Source: Simiduia litorea
GTDB taxonomy: Bacteria > Pseudomonadota > Gammaproteobacteria > Pseudomonadales > Cellvibrionaceae
DNA: 64,000 nucleotides
Reading direction: 5' to 3'
Assembly: GCF_042853465.1 (NCBI RefSeq)
Contig: NZ_AP031497.1
Location: 310,001 to 374,000 of the forward strand
The position numbers and the translations under genes are program-made. How positions within the stretch are numbered: the first letter of the stretch is position 1; every line of letters starts with the position of its first letter. Below the pieces are notes generated by a model, which was not told the origin of the DNA, searched no databases, and saw only the letters and a program-made list of their open reading frames with translations. Positions 1-8,649 of this stretch are shown here, one piece after another.

Positions 1-243
1 CTCGCTCAGGTTTGGTTCGAAAGTGGCAGTGAAGGCTATGCCCACTCGCATCCTCATGCGCAGATTACCACCGTCGTAAGTGGTAGTTTTCAGGTTACTA
101 TCGATGGTGAAACTGCCGTACTTAATGCTGGCGATACATTTTATGCAGTGCCCAATAAAGTGCATGGCATGACCTGTATCGAGGCGGGCTCCGTTATCGA
201 TAGCTTTAGTCCCGTACGCGAAGATTTTTTAGTAACTAAGTAG
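1..243 (+). CDS. kdgF: KdgF-like cupin protein (5' truncated by window)
   Basis: The first 80 codons of the window are open in frame 1 and end in TAG. The protein shows a single cupin barrel: the metal-binding cluster HSHPHAQ near residues 15-21, then G-x-F-x-V-x-I-D-G and the second cupin motif around NKVHGM with its conserved His. KdgF proteins of pectin and alginate degraders convert 4,5-unsaturated monouronates to the linear ketonised form (DEH). The neighbours (uronate transporter, DEH-type reductase, KDG kinase) match that role exactly. The start lies upstream of the window, so at least 20-30 residues are missing. The cupin fold is clear from sequence; KdgF specificity rests on context. 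Confidence 0.82.
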   Translation, partial: LAQVWFESGSEGYAHSHPHAQITTVVSGSFQVTIDGETAVLNAGDTFYAVPNKVHGMTCIEAGSVIDSFSPVREDFLVTK

Positions 244-421
244 ACGTAGATAAAAAGTACACAGGCGTTAGATGTCGGGTCTTTGTCCATACAACTAACA
301 ATAATAGCTAAGCAGCGGCACATTCAGCTGCTGCTTGCGGATGTAAAGGCGGCAACAAGAGTCACTCTGGTGTCTTGATTACCGTTTTACCGCGCGAAAA
401 AGTTTTTCTAGGAGAGCCAAC

Positions 422-1723
422 ATGAAACTCAAAGGTTTACGGTGGTGGGTAATTGCACTGATTGCGTTAGCGACCGTTATTAACTATATCGATCGTCAGT
501 CGCTTAATGTGCTTTGGCCAGCGATTGCTGCTGATCTTTATCCTGATAATACACCTGATGAGCGCAAAGAGATTTATGCCTTCATTTCTGTGGTGTTTGT
601 ATTTTCTTACGCTTTTGGCCAAGCTATTTTTGGTAAAATTTTCGACTGGGTTGGTACGCGATTTGGCTTCGTGTTATCCATCGGCATTTGGTCTATTGCT
701 ACCGCCTTACATGCGTTTGCTAAAGGCATCGTCACGTTTAGTATTTTTCGCGCTATTTTGGGTGTTGCTGAAGCGGGTAACTGGCCAGGTGCCACTAAAG
801 GCAACGCCGAATGGTTCCCAACGAAAGAACGCGCGCTAGCGCAGGGAATATTTAACTCCGGCGCGGCTATTGGCGGCATTGTTTCTATACCGCTCATTGC
901 TTTTTTGTCTATCTATTTCTCTTGGCAAATGATTTTTGTGCTTGTCGGCCTGGTCGGTTTGCTGTGGTTAGTGCCTTGGATTGTGCTGGTTAAAGCGCCA
1001 CCAAAAAAACACCCATGGATTACTGAGGAGGAGCGCGAATACATCTTAACTGGCCAGCGCAATAACGATACCGACGCAGACAAAGCCGACGACGATGGTT
1101 ATAACCCTTCAACCGTAGAAATGCTGTCGCGCAAGCAAAGCTGGGGCGTCATTATTGCATCGGCGGCAATTGATCCCATTTGGTGGTTGTTCGTTTTTTG
1201 GATACCTATTTATCTATCAGAAGTTTACGGCATGAACGTAAAAGAGATTGGTATCTATGGTTGGGTGCCTTACGTGGGCGCTATGTTGGGCGCTTGGTTC
1301 GGTGGTCTTTTGGCGCAAAACCGCTTGAAGGCCGGTTGGACTGTGGATAAAACCCGCAAGTTGGTGATCACACTCGGTTGCTTAATTATGCTGCCTACCT
1401 TGCTGGCAATGGCCAATCCTGGCGAGCCGGTCACAGCCGTGTTGCTGATGGCGGTGATTTTGTTCGGCTTCCAAACCGCTATTGGCAACGTGCAAACACT
1501 ACCGAGCGATTTATATGGCGGTAAAACCGTGGGAACGCTGGCTGGCTTTTCGGGTATGGCCGCTAAGCTCGGCGCGGTGGGTCTGACCTCTTTGGTGCCT
1601 TGGTTAACCTCGGGCGGTAACTACACCCCAGCTTTTGTCATAGGTGCGGCGTTGGCGGTCACGGCGATGGCGAGTGTTTGGTTGTTGTGTCCGAAGATCG
1701 AACCTTTGAAGCCTAAAAGTTAA
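422..1723 (+). CDS. MFS hexuronate/DEH transporter
   Basis: A 433-aa major facilitator protein of the ACS/hexuronate (ExuT-like) type. The N-terminus carries the family's typical INYIDRQSLNVLWP stretch in the first membrane segment, followed by about 12 hydrophobic segments and a central cytoplasmic loop (about residues 195-235) rich in Asp and Lys. The start is fixed by an AGGAGAG ribosome site 5 bases before the ATG. It lies between the KdgF-like cupin and the reductase, so the expected cargo is the unsaturated or linear uronate monomer (DEH) or short alginate oligomers moved across the inner membrane by proton symport. Substrate is inferred from context only. Confidence 0.85.
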   Translation: MKLKGLRWWVIALIALATVINYIDRQSLNVLWPAIAADLYPDNTPDERKEIYAFISVVFVFSYAFGQAIFGKIFDWVGTRFGFVLSIGIWSIATALHAFAKGIVTFSIFRAILGVAEAGNWPGATKGNAEWFPTKERALAQGIFNSGAAIGGIVSIPLIAFLSIYFSWQMIFVLVGLVGLLWLVPWIVLVKAPPKKHPWITEEEREYILTGQRNNDTDADKADDDGYNPSTVEMLSRKQSWGVIIASAAIDPIWWLFVFWIPIYLSEVYGMNVKEIGIYGWVPYVGAMLGAWFGGLLAQNRLKAGWTVDKTRKLVITLGCLIMLPTLLAMANPGEPVTAVLLMAVILFGFQTAIGNVQTLPSDLYGGKTVGTLAGFSGMAAKLGAVGLTSLVPWLTSGGNYTPAFVIGAALAVTAMASVWLLCPKIEPLKPKS

Positions 1724-1730
1724 TTTCCGA

Positions 1731-1761
1731 ACCCTAGGCCAGTGCAGCACTGGCCTAGGGT
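1731..1761. other. Long palindrome after the transporter gene
   Basis: Arms ACCCTAGGCCAGTGC and its exact complement meet around a single A, giving a hairpin of about 13 bp with a tight loop, 7 bases after the transporter stop. No T-run follows, so it is not a classic terminator. It could be a 3'-end stabilising hairpin between the transporter and reductase transcripts, or a dyad protein site. Confidence 0.6.
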
Positions 1762-1815
1762 GTCATCGAGCGGTCTTATCGATGGTCACATATGCGGTCT
1801 GATAGATGTCTTGCG

Positions 1816-1838
1816 TAGTCAGACAAATTGGTTGACCA
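1816..1838 (+). promoter_or_regulatory. Alginate-regulon operator-like motif before the reductase gene
   Basis: The half-site TAGTCAGACAA is followed by TTGGTTGACCA. The same two-part arrangement occurs before the TonB receptor (4135-4157) and, inverted, before the lipoprotein lyase (39376-39399). The right half overlaps the -35 box at 1832-1837, so a bound regulator would block transcription. The GntR/FadR-type protein encoded at 7507-8265 is the obvious candidate binder; that link is inferred. Confidence 0.6.
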
Positions 1839-1860
1839 CAAAATCAGATAAAGTTATAGT
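1832..1860 (+). promoter_or_regulatory. Sigma-70-like promoter for the reductase-kinase operon
   Basis: TTGACC (1832-1837), a 17-base spacer, and TATAGT (1855-1860). The start codon of the reductase is about 70 bases downstream. The receptor gene has nearly the same promoter (TTGACC-18-TATAGT), also overlapped by the operator-like motif. Confidence 0.55.
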
Positions 1861-1928
1861 GTTTTCAACTAATCAATCCGAGGGCGCGTTTAGGTCGCCT
1901 GAGAATTACAGACAAAGGGGTTTGAGTC

Positions 1929-2681
1929 ATGGCGGATAAATTGAAAGGAAAAATTGTACTTGTGACTGGCGGTGGTCGCGACATAGGTGCTGCTTGTGCC
2001 ATTGAAAGTGCGGCGCAGGGCGCCAAAGTCGTGTTGACCTACATGGCGAGCGCAGCAGGTGCGGAAGCAGTGTGCAAACAAATCGCTGCCAACGGTGGTG
2101 AAGCTACTGCCCTGCAGGCGGATTTGACCAAGCAGGAAGATGTCACCCGCACACTGGCAATGGTTCAAGAAAAATATGGCCGTTTAGATGTGCTGATGCA
2201 TGTCTCCGGCGGCTTAGTTGCCCGTAAAACCACTGCCGAATCAGACCTGGATTTTTGGCATCAAGTGATGGACTTGAACCTAACCTCTTTGTTCATGACC
2301 GTTAAAGCGTCTTTGCCATTAATGCCGGAAGGTTCAGCTATCGTGACGTTCGCGTCTCAGGCGGCCCGTGATGGCGGCGGCCCAGGTTCAGCGGCGTACG
2401 CCACTTCTAAAGGCGCAGTGATGACGTACACCCGCTCATTAGCAAAAGAGTTGGGCCCGCGTATTCGCGTTAACTCCTTGTGCCCAGGCATGATCAACAC
2501 CGATTTCCACAACATTTTCACCAAGCCTGAAGTGCGTGAAAAAGTGGCTGGCGGCGCGGCGCTGAAGCGCGAAGGCCGTTCGGATGAGATTGCCAAGGCG
2601 GCCGTCTATTTAGCCTCCTCAGAAGCGTCTTACATGACGGGCGCCAATGTGGATGTTAACGGCGGCACTTACTTCTCTTAA
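1929..2681 (+). CDS. SDR oxidoreductase, probable DEH reductase
   Basis: A 250-aa short-chain dehydrogenase/reductase. It has the Rossmann cofactor motif TGGGRDIG at residues 14-21, and the catalytic Tyr/Lys in YATSKGA near residues 157-163, but the usual NNAG is replaced by HVSGG around residue 93. In alginate metabolism an NAD(P)H-dependent SDR reduces 4-deoxy-L-erythro-5-hexoseulose uronate (DEH) to 2-keto-3-deoxygluconate. The gene sits directly in front of KDG kinase (10 bases apart) and behind a regulated promoter, which supports this role. A purine-rich AAAGGGG lies about 10 bases before the ATG. Exact substrate and cofactor preference are not provable from sequence. Confidence 0.85.
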   Translation: MADKLKGKIVLVTGGGRDIGAACAIESAAQGAKVVLTYMASAAGAEAVCKQIAANGGEATALQADLTKQEDVTRTLAMVQEKYGRLDVLMHVSGGLVARKTTAESDLDFWHQVMDLNLTSLFMTVKASLPLMPEGSAIVTFASQAARDGGGPGSAAYATSKGAVMTYTRSLAKELGPRIRVNSLCPGMINTDFHNIFTKPEVREKVAGGAALKREGRSDEIAKAAVYLASSEASYMTGANVDVNGGTYFS

Positions 2682-2691
2682 GGTTGGATAT

Positions 2692-3648
2692 ATGACGCGC
2701 CCAGCCGTTGCTGTTGTAGGTGAGTGCATGGTTGAAGTCTCACTAGCAAAATCCGCTAGTGGGCTTTCTGCATCGAGTTTGGCTGCCAATTTATCGTTTG
2801 GCGGCGATGTATTAAATACCGCAGTGTATTTATCGCGTCTGGGTTGCGCCGTTGATTTCGTTAGCGCCGTTGGCGACGACAAAATAAGTGATTGGTTGTT
2901 AGACCAGTGGCAACAAGAGGGTGTCGGTTGTGATTTGATCAAGCGCATGCCGAATCAATCGCCCGGTATGTATATGATCTCCACCGATGCCACCGGTGAG
3001 CGTAGCTTCAGCTATTGGCGCGACAGTTCACCGGCGCGCAAAGTGTTTGATGACGCCGCAAAAGCGGAAGGCTTGTTTGCACAGCTCAGCACCTATCCGT
3101 GGTTGTATTTTACCGGCATTAGCTTGGCAATATTGCCGGCCAAGGCGCGCGAAAGCTTACTCCGCTTTGTCGATCGGTATCGTGCGGCGGGTGGCAAAGT
3201 GGCTTTTGATAGCAACTTCCGTCCGCGCCTGTGGCCCGATAGAGGCATGGCAAAAGACGTTTTTAATGCGGTTTACCAGCGCACAGATTTAGCCCTGTTA
3301 ACCATTGAAGACGAGGTTGATCTGTTTGGTGCCGGTAGTCTCGACCAACATATCGCGCGCTTACAGGCGTCAGGTATTGCAGAGCTAGTGCTTAAGCAGG
3401 GCCCGGAAGGCTGCGAGATAATCATGCCGGGCCAGCGTTTAAATGTGCCAGCACAGAAAGTGCGCCCGGTCGACACAACGAGCGCCGGGGATGCGTTTAA
3501 CGCCGGCTATCTATCGCAGCGAATACTTGGAAAAACACCGGAACAGGCTGCACAAGTCGCGCACCGTTTAGCGGCCGTGGTTATTCAACACCCGGGCGCC
3601 ATCGTACCCAAAGCGGCAACGACGGCGCTGGCGCTTGCTTCGGCGTAA
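2692..3648 (+). CDS. kdgK: 2-keto-3-deoxygluconate kinase (PfkB family)
   Basis: A 318-aa ribokinase/PfkB-family sugar kinase. The N-terminal signature VGECMVEVS and the C-terminal PfkB signature 2 (DTTSAGDAFNAGYL, with catalytic Asp) are present. It phosphorylates KDG to KDPG, the step before Entner-Doudoroff cleavage; no KDPG aldolase (eda) is in this window. I chose the ATG at 2692 over an in-frame upstream ATG at 2647, because the upstream one lies inside the reductase gene and an AAGG site overlapping the reductase stop precedes 2692. The pair is translationally close and surely one operon. Confidence 0.9.
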   Translation: MTRPAVAVVGECMVEVSLAKSASGLSASSLAANLSFGGDVLNTAVYLSRLGCAVDFVSAVGDDKISDWLLDQWQQEGVGCDLIKRMPNQSPGMYMISTDATGERSFSYWRDSSPARKVFDDAAKAEGLFAQLSTYPWLYFTGISLAILPAKARESLLRFVDRYRAAGGKVAFDSNFRPRLWPDRGMAKDVFNAVYQRTDLALLTIEDEVDLFGAGSLDQHIARLQASGIAELVLKQGPEGCEIIMPGQRLNVPAQKVRPVDTTSAGDAFNAGYLSQRILGKTPEQAAQVAHRLAAVVIQHPGAIVPKAATTALALASA

Positions 3649-3702
3649 CGCCCAAAAATTTAGCGGTGGGCACCGCTAATATCGCTCTCTCGCCCAACTT
3701 AA

Positions 3703-3729
3703 GGCTGCACTCTGTGCGGCCATTTTTTT
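3703..3729 (+). terminator. Rho-independent terminator after kdgK
   Basis: Stem GGCTGCAC / GTGCGGCC (one G-T wobble) with a TCT loop, followed by ATTTTTTT. A second hairpin without a T-run (TTAGCGGTG / CACCGCTAA, 3660-3679) lies just before it. Confidence 0.8.
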
Positions 3730-4218
3730 GCCTGCACAATGCCGCTTACTCGCGGCTGACTTACCCTCGCACGCGCACAACTAGGGCCGTATCGCTAGCA
3801 GCAGTCAGGCGGTTAAGGGTCGCGTAGGTTGTCCTATCCTATGGCAACTGGTCAGATAGCTTGGCGTCGTCTCAATCTAGTCATCGTCACGAAGTGCGTA
3901 TGAATTCAAGTTGATGAATGTTTTCTGTGCGAAAGGAAGAGATGTATTCGCGATAAACAACAACTAAGAATGGCCTCGCCTGAATTACTCTCAGCGCCCA
4001 GCAGCTGGTCGATCTAGCGTTATGCACAAAAAAACGCTTACGAAATCAATGGCTTGATGCAGTAGCTATGGGTCAGACCCATGTGTGTATATTCAGTGTT
4101 TTTGGTCTGACGGTTTTCTTTGTTATCTTACACTTTGGTCTGACTAATTTGTTGACCGTTAAATCTGGTTTGGATTATAGTCGCGCTAGATGAAAAACAT
4201 AAAAACGGAGACAGCATC
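3730..4218 (+). promoter_or_regulatory. Regulatory region of the TonB receptor gene
   Basis: There is no gene in this stretch. Its first 330 bases show nothing I recognise. The last 150 hold three copies of the operator-like core: GGGTCAGACCC at 4070-4080, TTTGGTCTGACGG at 4101-4113 and the full two-part site at 4135-4157. The promoter TTGACC (4152-4157), 18 bases, TATAGT (4176-4181) overlaps the last site. Three sites suggest tight, cooperative control of receptor synthesis. Confidence 0.55.
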
Positions 4219-7200
4219 ATGTCAATCGAGCAACAAAATATAACCCGCCAACGAGACGGGAAAACTACGACAAGTTTTACTCAGCGCCCTTTAGCCCACT
4301 GGGTAAAAGCGCTTGCCGTCGCGGGTGTGGCTGCTAGCCCGCTCTTCTCTGGCGTGGCAATGGCACAAGAATCTGCGGCGTCAACTGAGGCGCTTGAGGA
4401 AATTACCGTTACCGGTACCCGCAAGCTAATCCAAGATCAAATTGCCATTAAGCGCGATGCCACCACGATTGTGGATGGCTTGTCGGCGTCGGATATCGGC
4501 GAGCTGCCAGCGCTCTCCATCGGCGAGGCGCTGGAGTCGATTACCGGTGCTTCGTCTCACCGTGAAAATGGCGGCGCCACGGAAATTACCATTCGTGGTC
4601 TTGGTCCGTTTTTGAGTGCGACCCACATGAATGGTCGCGAAGCGACTAATGGCTCGGGCGATCGCTCGGTAAACTTTTCCCAGTTCCCGTCGGAATTGAT
4701 GAGTAAAGTGGCCATTGCTAAATCACAAGACGCCTCCATGATTGAAGGTGGTGTGGCCGGCGTGATTCTTTTGGAAACACTGAAGCCGTTAGAATACGGC
4801 AAGCAGCGTGTTCAAATTGATGCCAAAGCAAACTACAACCCGGACGAGGCAAACGTCGATAACTCCTTGCAGAGTGATTTAGGTTACCGCGGTACATTAA
4901 GCTACGTGGACCAGTTTGAGTTCGGCGATGGCCAAGCCATTGGTGTGTCCGTTGGCGCACAGCAACAATCTATTTCGCAACCAGAAGCTGAATACCGGGG
5001 TTCGGGCCCAAGCTCAACACCCACGTCGCTCTGGCCCTGCTTAAACGATCCCACAAATACCAATGAAGGCTTTTTCCGTGGCAGTTCAGGTGATTGTGAG
5101 GATCAAGTTTCAGGCCAAACCAACCAAGGTTATAACACAGCTATCGACCCGAATACCGGCAAGGCTGTTAGCGATGGCACGCCTTATGCGTGGACGGGCA
5201 GCACCCGTGGTTTCCGTCAAAATGAAACCTCTGATGAACGCGATTCTTTCTTCGTCGCCTTGCAATACCAGCCCTCTGACGCCTGGGATATCAACATCGA
5301 TGCGCAGGTGTCAGATCGCATTCAAGCGGAAGAGCGCCACGATCTAAACTTTGATCAGAAGCGCGCCACTGTGGGTGTAACTGGCCCGAGTCTATTAGTT
5401 GATTCCAATAATCAAATTATTCATTGGGAAGGTGATGGCTACATTTATGCCGGCGGTGAAAAATTTTCGCGCGAAGAAAATTACGAGGGCTATGGTTTAA
5501 ACATCGAGCACAGTTTCAATGAGCGTTTGAGCGTGAATTTTGATGCATCTTTTTCGCAAACAAATCGCGAAGAACTTCAGATAACGAACGATGCCCGCAG
5601 TCTTACGCGTGAGCGTATAACCTGGGATATGGGGAAAACGATTCCAAATATCACGGTCCAAGATTACGACGTTACCGCACTTGAAGGCTACAACCGCTTC
5701 AGAACCCGTATCGACCGGGAAGCTGTTCGCGAAAACACCATCGAAGCCTACCGGTTAGATGTCGATTACGCATTGGGCAATGATTTTATTACGTCTATTC
5801 AAGGTGGTATTCGTACCTCAGCGTTGCGCTACGTAGAAAAGGGTGCCGCGCGGACAGAAATTACTAACACCAGCTGGACCACAGAAACCGTTTTGGGCTC
5901 AGGCCTAACTATTTCCGAAGCTTGTGGTATAGATTTTCCTGAAAGTGGTTTGCTGGATCGCGTCAGCGATGGCAACTTAATCACCAACGTGGATGCCAAT
6001 GGTAATGTGATTGCACAAGGCACCGGCAGCAGTTTTGCCGCCTACGACAACCAATGTATCTCCAACGCATTAAACGAGTTAAACGGTACAACTTTCGCGT
6101 ACCCGGGCGTCACCTTATTAGATCCAGGTGCGACAAACGTTTCCGAAGATACCGTGGCGGCGTTTGTCATGGCTAACTACGAGTCCAGTTTTATGGAGCG
6201 GAGTTTGCGCGGTAACTTCGGTGTGCGCATTGTTCAAACCGATGTTGAGTCAGTCGGCTATCGGGCGCCTTATGTGGTGACCACAGACCCAACCACTGGC
6301 GTGTTATCACTCGATCCTGGCACCGGTATCGAGGCTGTTAAAGGTGGCGGTAGCTATACGGAATACCTGCCCAGCGTGAACTTTGTGTGGGACTACGCCG
6401 AAGACAAAATTATCCGCGGCGGCCTCTATCGCGGTATGTCTCGTGTTGAGCCAGCGGATATGGGCTACAGTCGCGAATTTATTTCCGCCGACGAAGATTC
6501 TAACCCGATGACGGTAGAAGATCTGTTGGCGGGTGCGGAAGGCTCCGGCAATCCAAATTTGAAACCGCTGATGTCTTGGAACGCCGATTTGTCATTGGAG
6601 TGGTATCCCACCGACGATGCGATTTTCTCAGCTGGCCTTTACTACAAAAAGTTTCTCGGTGGTTTTGAAAAGCGCACACAGTTGGAAAATTTTGAGGTCG
6701 ACGGTGAAACCTACGCCTTGCCAATCACCAATGATGTTACCAGCGAACAAACCAGCAATCTCTATGGTTTAGAGATTACTGCGGCCTACCGTTGGGACTC
6801 TGGTATTGGCGTGAAGATGGGTTACAACATTGCCGACACTGACTTTGAATTTGAGGATGGCCTGTACGGCGATACTTACACCACGGATCTCAACGGCGTT
6901 ACCACCCAATTAACGGATGGTCTAATCGCGCCAGCGTCGGTTCCCGGCTTCTCCAAGCAGGTATTTAACGGTCAGCTGTATTATCAAATTGGTGATTTTG
7001 ATATCGCCGCCATTTACAAGTATCGCAGCAGCTACTTCCAGCCCTACACCAGCGATGGTACCCGTTTGCGTTATGTTGACGATGTCGGTACCTGGGAGAT
7101 GCGCGCTTCCTACGACATTAATGATCACGTAAAAGTGAAGGTTGAAGGTATTAATTTGTTCGGCGCACCAAAAGTGCAGTACTACTTCGAAGAGGGCAAC

Positions 7201-7260
7201 CTTGGTGAAGTAAACGATTACGGCGCGCGCCTGTTCGCAGGTATTACGGTGAAGTTCTAA
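4219..7260 (+). CDS. TonB-dependent receptor, probable alginate oligomer importer
   Basis: A 1013-aa outer-membrane receptor of the long Xanthomonas/Caulobacter-type TonB family. A signal region at about residues 30-50 ends in GVAMAQ after an unusually long hydrophilic N-terminus. The TonB-box-like segment EEITVTGTR follows, then the plug domain (about 70-190) with TEITIRGLG, and a 22-strand barrel ending in AGITVKF with terminal Phe. GGAG lies 8 bases before the ATG. It stands between the monomer-processing operon and the lyases and has three operator-like sites upstream, so it most likely imports unsaturated alginate oligosaccharides. Substrate is inferred from context. Confidence 0.9.
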   Translation: MSIEQQNITRQRDGKTTTSFTQRPLAHWVKALAVAGVAASPLFSGVAMAQESAASTEALEEITVTGTRKLIQDQIAIKRDATTIVDGLSASDIGELPALSIGEALESITGASSHRENGGATEITIRGLGPFLSATHMNGREATNGSGDRSVNFSQFPSELMSKVAIAKSQDASMIEGGVAGVILLETLKPLEYGKQRVQIDAKANYNPDEANVDNSLQSDLGYRGTLSYVDQFEFGDGQAIGVSVGAQQQSISQPEAEYRGSGPSSTPTSLWPCLNDPTNTNEGFFRGSSGDCEDQVSGQTNQGYNTAIDPNTGKAVSDGTPYAWTGSTRGFRQNETSDERDSFFVALQYQPSDAWDINIDAQVSDRIQAEERHDLNFDQKRATVGVTGPSLLVDSNNQIIHWEGDGYIYAGGEKFSREENYEGYGLNIEHSFNERLSVNFDASFSQTNREELQITNDARSLTRERITWDMGKTIPNITVQDYDVTALEGYNRFRTRIDREAVRENTIEAYRLDVDYALGNDFITSIQGGIRTSALRYVEKGAARTEITNTSWTTETVLGSGLTISEACGIDFPESGLLDRVSDGNLITNVDANGNVIAQGTGSSFAAYDNQCISNALNELNGTTFAYPGVTLLDPGATNVSEDTVAAFVMANYESSFMERSLRGNFGVRIVQTDVESVGYRAPYVVTTDPTTGVLSLDPGTGIEAVKGGGSYTEYLPSVNFVWDYAEDKIIRGGLYRGMSRVEPADMGYSREFISADEDSNPMTVEDLLAGAEGSGNPNLKPLMSWNADLSLEWYPTDDAIFSAGLYYKKFLGGFEKRTQLENFEVDGETYALPITNDVTSEQTSNLYGLEITAAYRWDSGIGVKMGYNIADTDFEFEDGLYGDTYTTDLNGVTTQLTDGLIAPASVPGFSKQVFNGQLYYQIGDFDIAAIYKYRSSYFQPYTSDGTRLRYVDDVGTWEMRASYDINDHVKVKVEGINLFGAPKVQYYFEEGNLGEVNDYGARLFAGITVKF

Positions 7261-7334
7261 GCACTTAGGTGTGATAAAAGCGCAGTAACCGAAACAACGT
7301 ATTTTGGCTTACTGCTCAGCAAACAAAACCTTAG

Positions 7335-7369
7335 AAATCCAACAGGCGCACGTTTGTTGGATTTTTTTG
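7335..7369 (+). terminator. Terminator of the TonB receptor gene
   Basis: Stem AATCCAACA / TGTTGGATT with a GC-containing loop, followed by TTTTTTT. It lies 75 bases after the receptor stop. Confidence 0.85.
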
Positions 7370-7464
7370 TTTGGAACTAAGCATTATTTGACGGTAGATT
7401 TTCTATCAGTAGGTTACAAGTGCCTGCATTTCGGCAAGGTAACAATAGGTGCAGAAAAAGGCAT

Positions 7465-7490
7465 AAAAAAAGGCAGCGCACTGGCTGCCT
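7465..7490 (-). terminator. Terminator of the GntR-type regulator gene
   Basis: Read on the minus strand: AGGCAGC, short loop, GCTGCCT, then TTTTTTT. It begins 17 bases after the regulator stop codon and faces the receptor terminator, so the convergent genes are insulated from each other. Confidence 0.85.
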
Positions 7491-7506
7491 TGTCGTGATC
7501 GGATGT

Positions 7507-8265
7507 TTAGTAACTACCGGTGGTTAAATGGCTGAGAGAGAACTGCTGCCGGCTCTTCAGCGCCTCTTGACGAGCCGCCTCAATGGCTTGCGCTTCGGTC
7601 ACATGAAGCAACGCATCGATTAGGCGAGCGAAATGCATGTGCATGGCCTTGCGCGCGGCGCCGGAATCTCGTGCCTTGAGCGCGTCGTAAATCGCCTTGT
7701 GCTCGTCGAGTCTATTTTTACCGTCGAGTTTGCACACACCCTCATAAGAGCGCTTAACCCGAGCGGACGTCTCTCGAATTTCCCACAAGCGCTTGATGGT
7801 CATCAGAATTGCGGCGTTATTGGTGGCCTGCGAGATGATTAGATGAAAGCGTCTGTCGGCGGCTTCTGCCGTGAGGTCGCCCTCTTTGTTTTCCTGAGCC
7901 ATGAGGGCCAAGGTGCCTTCTAGCTCAACCAATTGCTCCGGCGTGATCATGGTAGCGGCAATGGCCGCCGCCTCGCCTTCTATAACGGCGCGAGCTTGGG
8001 TGAGTTCGAAAGGGCCAATGTCGGGGGCGTAAAAGGCAGCATTCTGTTGCGGCTCTTTAACGTAGACGCCAGAACCGGTTTTTACCCGTACACGGTCTAA
8101 TGTCTCTAAGGCAATAATCGCTTCGCGTATGGTTAGGCGGCTGACCTGAAAGCGCTCGGCAAGTTCGCGCTCTGGCGGTAGGCGGCTACTAGGCGGATAG
8201 TCACCAGAATCAATCAATTTATTGATCTCTTCGACAACGTGCTGATAGAGACGACGTCCAGTCAT
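7507..8265 (-). CDS. GntR-family regulator (FadR subfamily, FCD domain)
   Basis: A 252-aa regulator. The N-terminal winged helix-turn-helix shows LPPERELAERFQVSRLTIREAI around residues 28-50, the GntR hallmark. The C-terminal all-helical FCD domain (about 90-240) has the typical Arg/Asp/His metal- and ligand-binding residues, including DRRFHLIISQATNN. The ATG at 8265 is preceded by an AGGGGA ribosome site; a further 42 codons upstream are open but look non-homologous. FadR-type proteins often sense uronates or their catabolites. It is divergent from the first PL7 lyase, and operator-like repeats lie between the two, so autoregulation and control of the alginate genes are likely. Confidence 0.88.
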   Translation of the reverse strand: MTGRRLYQHVVEEINKLIDSGDYPPSSRLPPERELAERFQVSRLTIREAIIALETLDRVRVKTGSGVYVKEPQQNAAFYAPDIGPFELTQARAVIEGEAAAIAATMITPEQLVELEGTLALMAQENKEGDLTAEAADRRFHLIISQATNNAAILMTIKRLWEIRETSARVKRSYEGVCKLDGKNRLDEHKAIYDALKARDSGAARKAMHMHFARLIDALLHVTEAQAIEAARQEALKSRQQFSLSHLTTGSY

Positions 8266-8649
8266 TTGTTGTTCCCCTGTGGGTGTTAAGGCGCTGATGC
8301 CGCTGTTGTTGGGTAAAGCTATCTGATGGATTTTATCCCATATCGATTCGCCTGCATACCCGCTTGCGAGAGCCGGACTCAGGACGGTCATCCCGCCATT
8401 GTCGCCATCTCCCGAGCATTAGCTTAGTAGAGGCTCGGGCCAAAGCCAAGTAACCTGTCTGGCACTGAGGTCTGATTGTTTCGTGTCCTTTGGTGTGCCA
8501 GTTGGTTTACTTATTGGTCTGATTGTGGTTTTATGGCCTGCCCTTATTGCGCCTATGCTGCACAGGTATCAACTTAGGGGCCTGCCTCGGGTATGGGGCA
8601 AGTTGTGTTGAACATAATTCGAATAATGAACGTGACACGAGTAATCAGA
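8266..8649. promoter_or_regulatory. Divergent regulator/lyase intergenic region with operator-like repeats
   Basis: No gene is seen here. Three GGTCTGA/GGTnTGnC-like cores occur: GAGGTCTGATTG (8468-8479), TTTGGTGTGCCAG (8489-8501) and the pair TTGGTTTAC plus TTGGTCTGATTG (8502-8525). They resemble the motif before the reductase and receptor genes but are more degenerate. Their position between the regulator and the lyase suggests joint control of both. Confidence 0.45.

Noticed and set aside
8266..8391. 42-codon N-terminal extension of the GntR regulator
   Set aside because: It lacks homology to the family and an AGGGGA site directly precedes the ATG at 8265.
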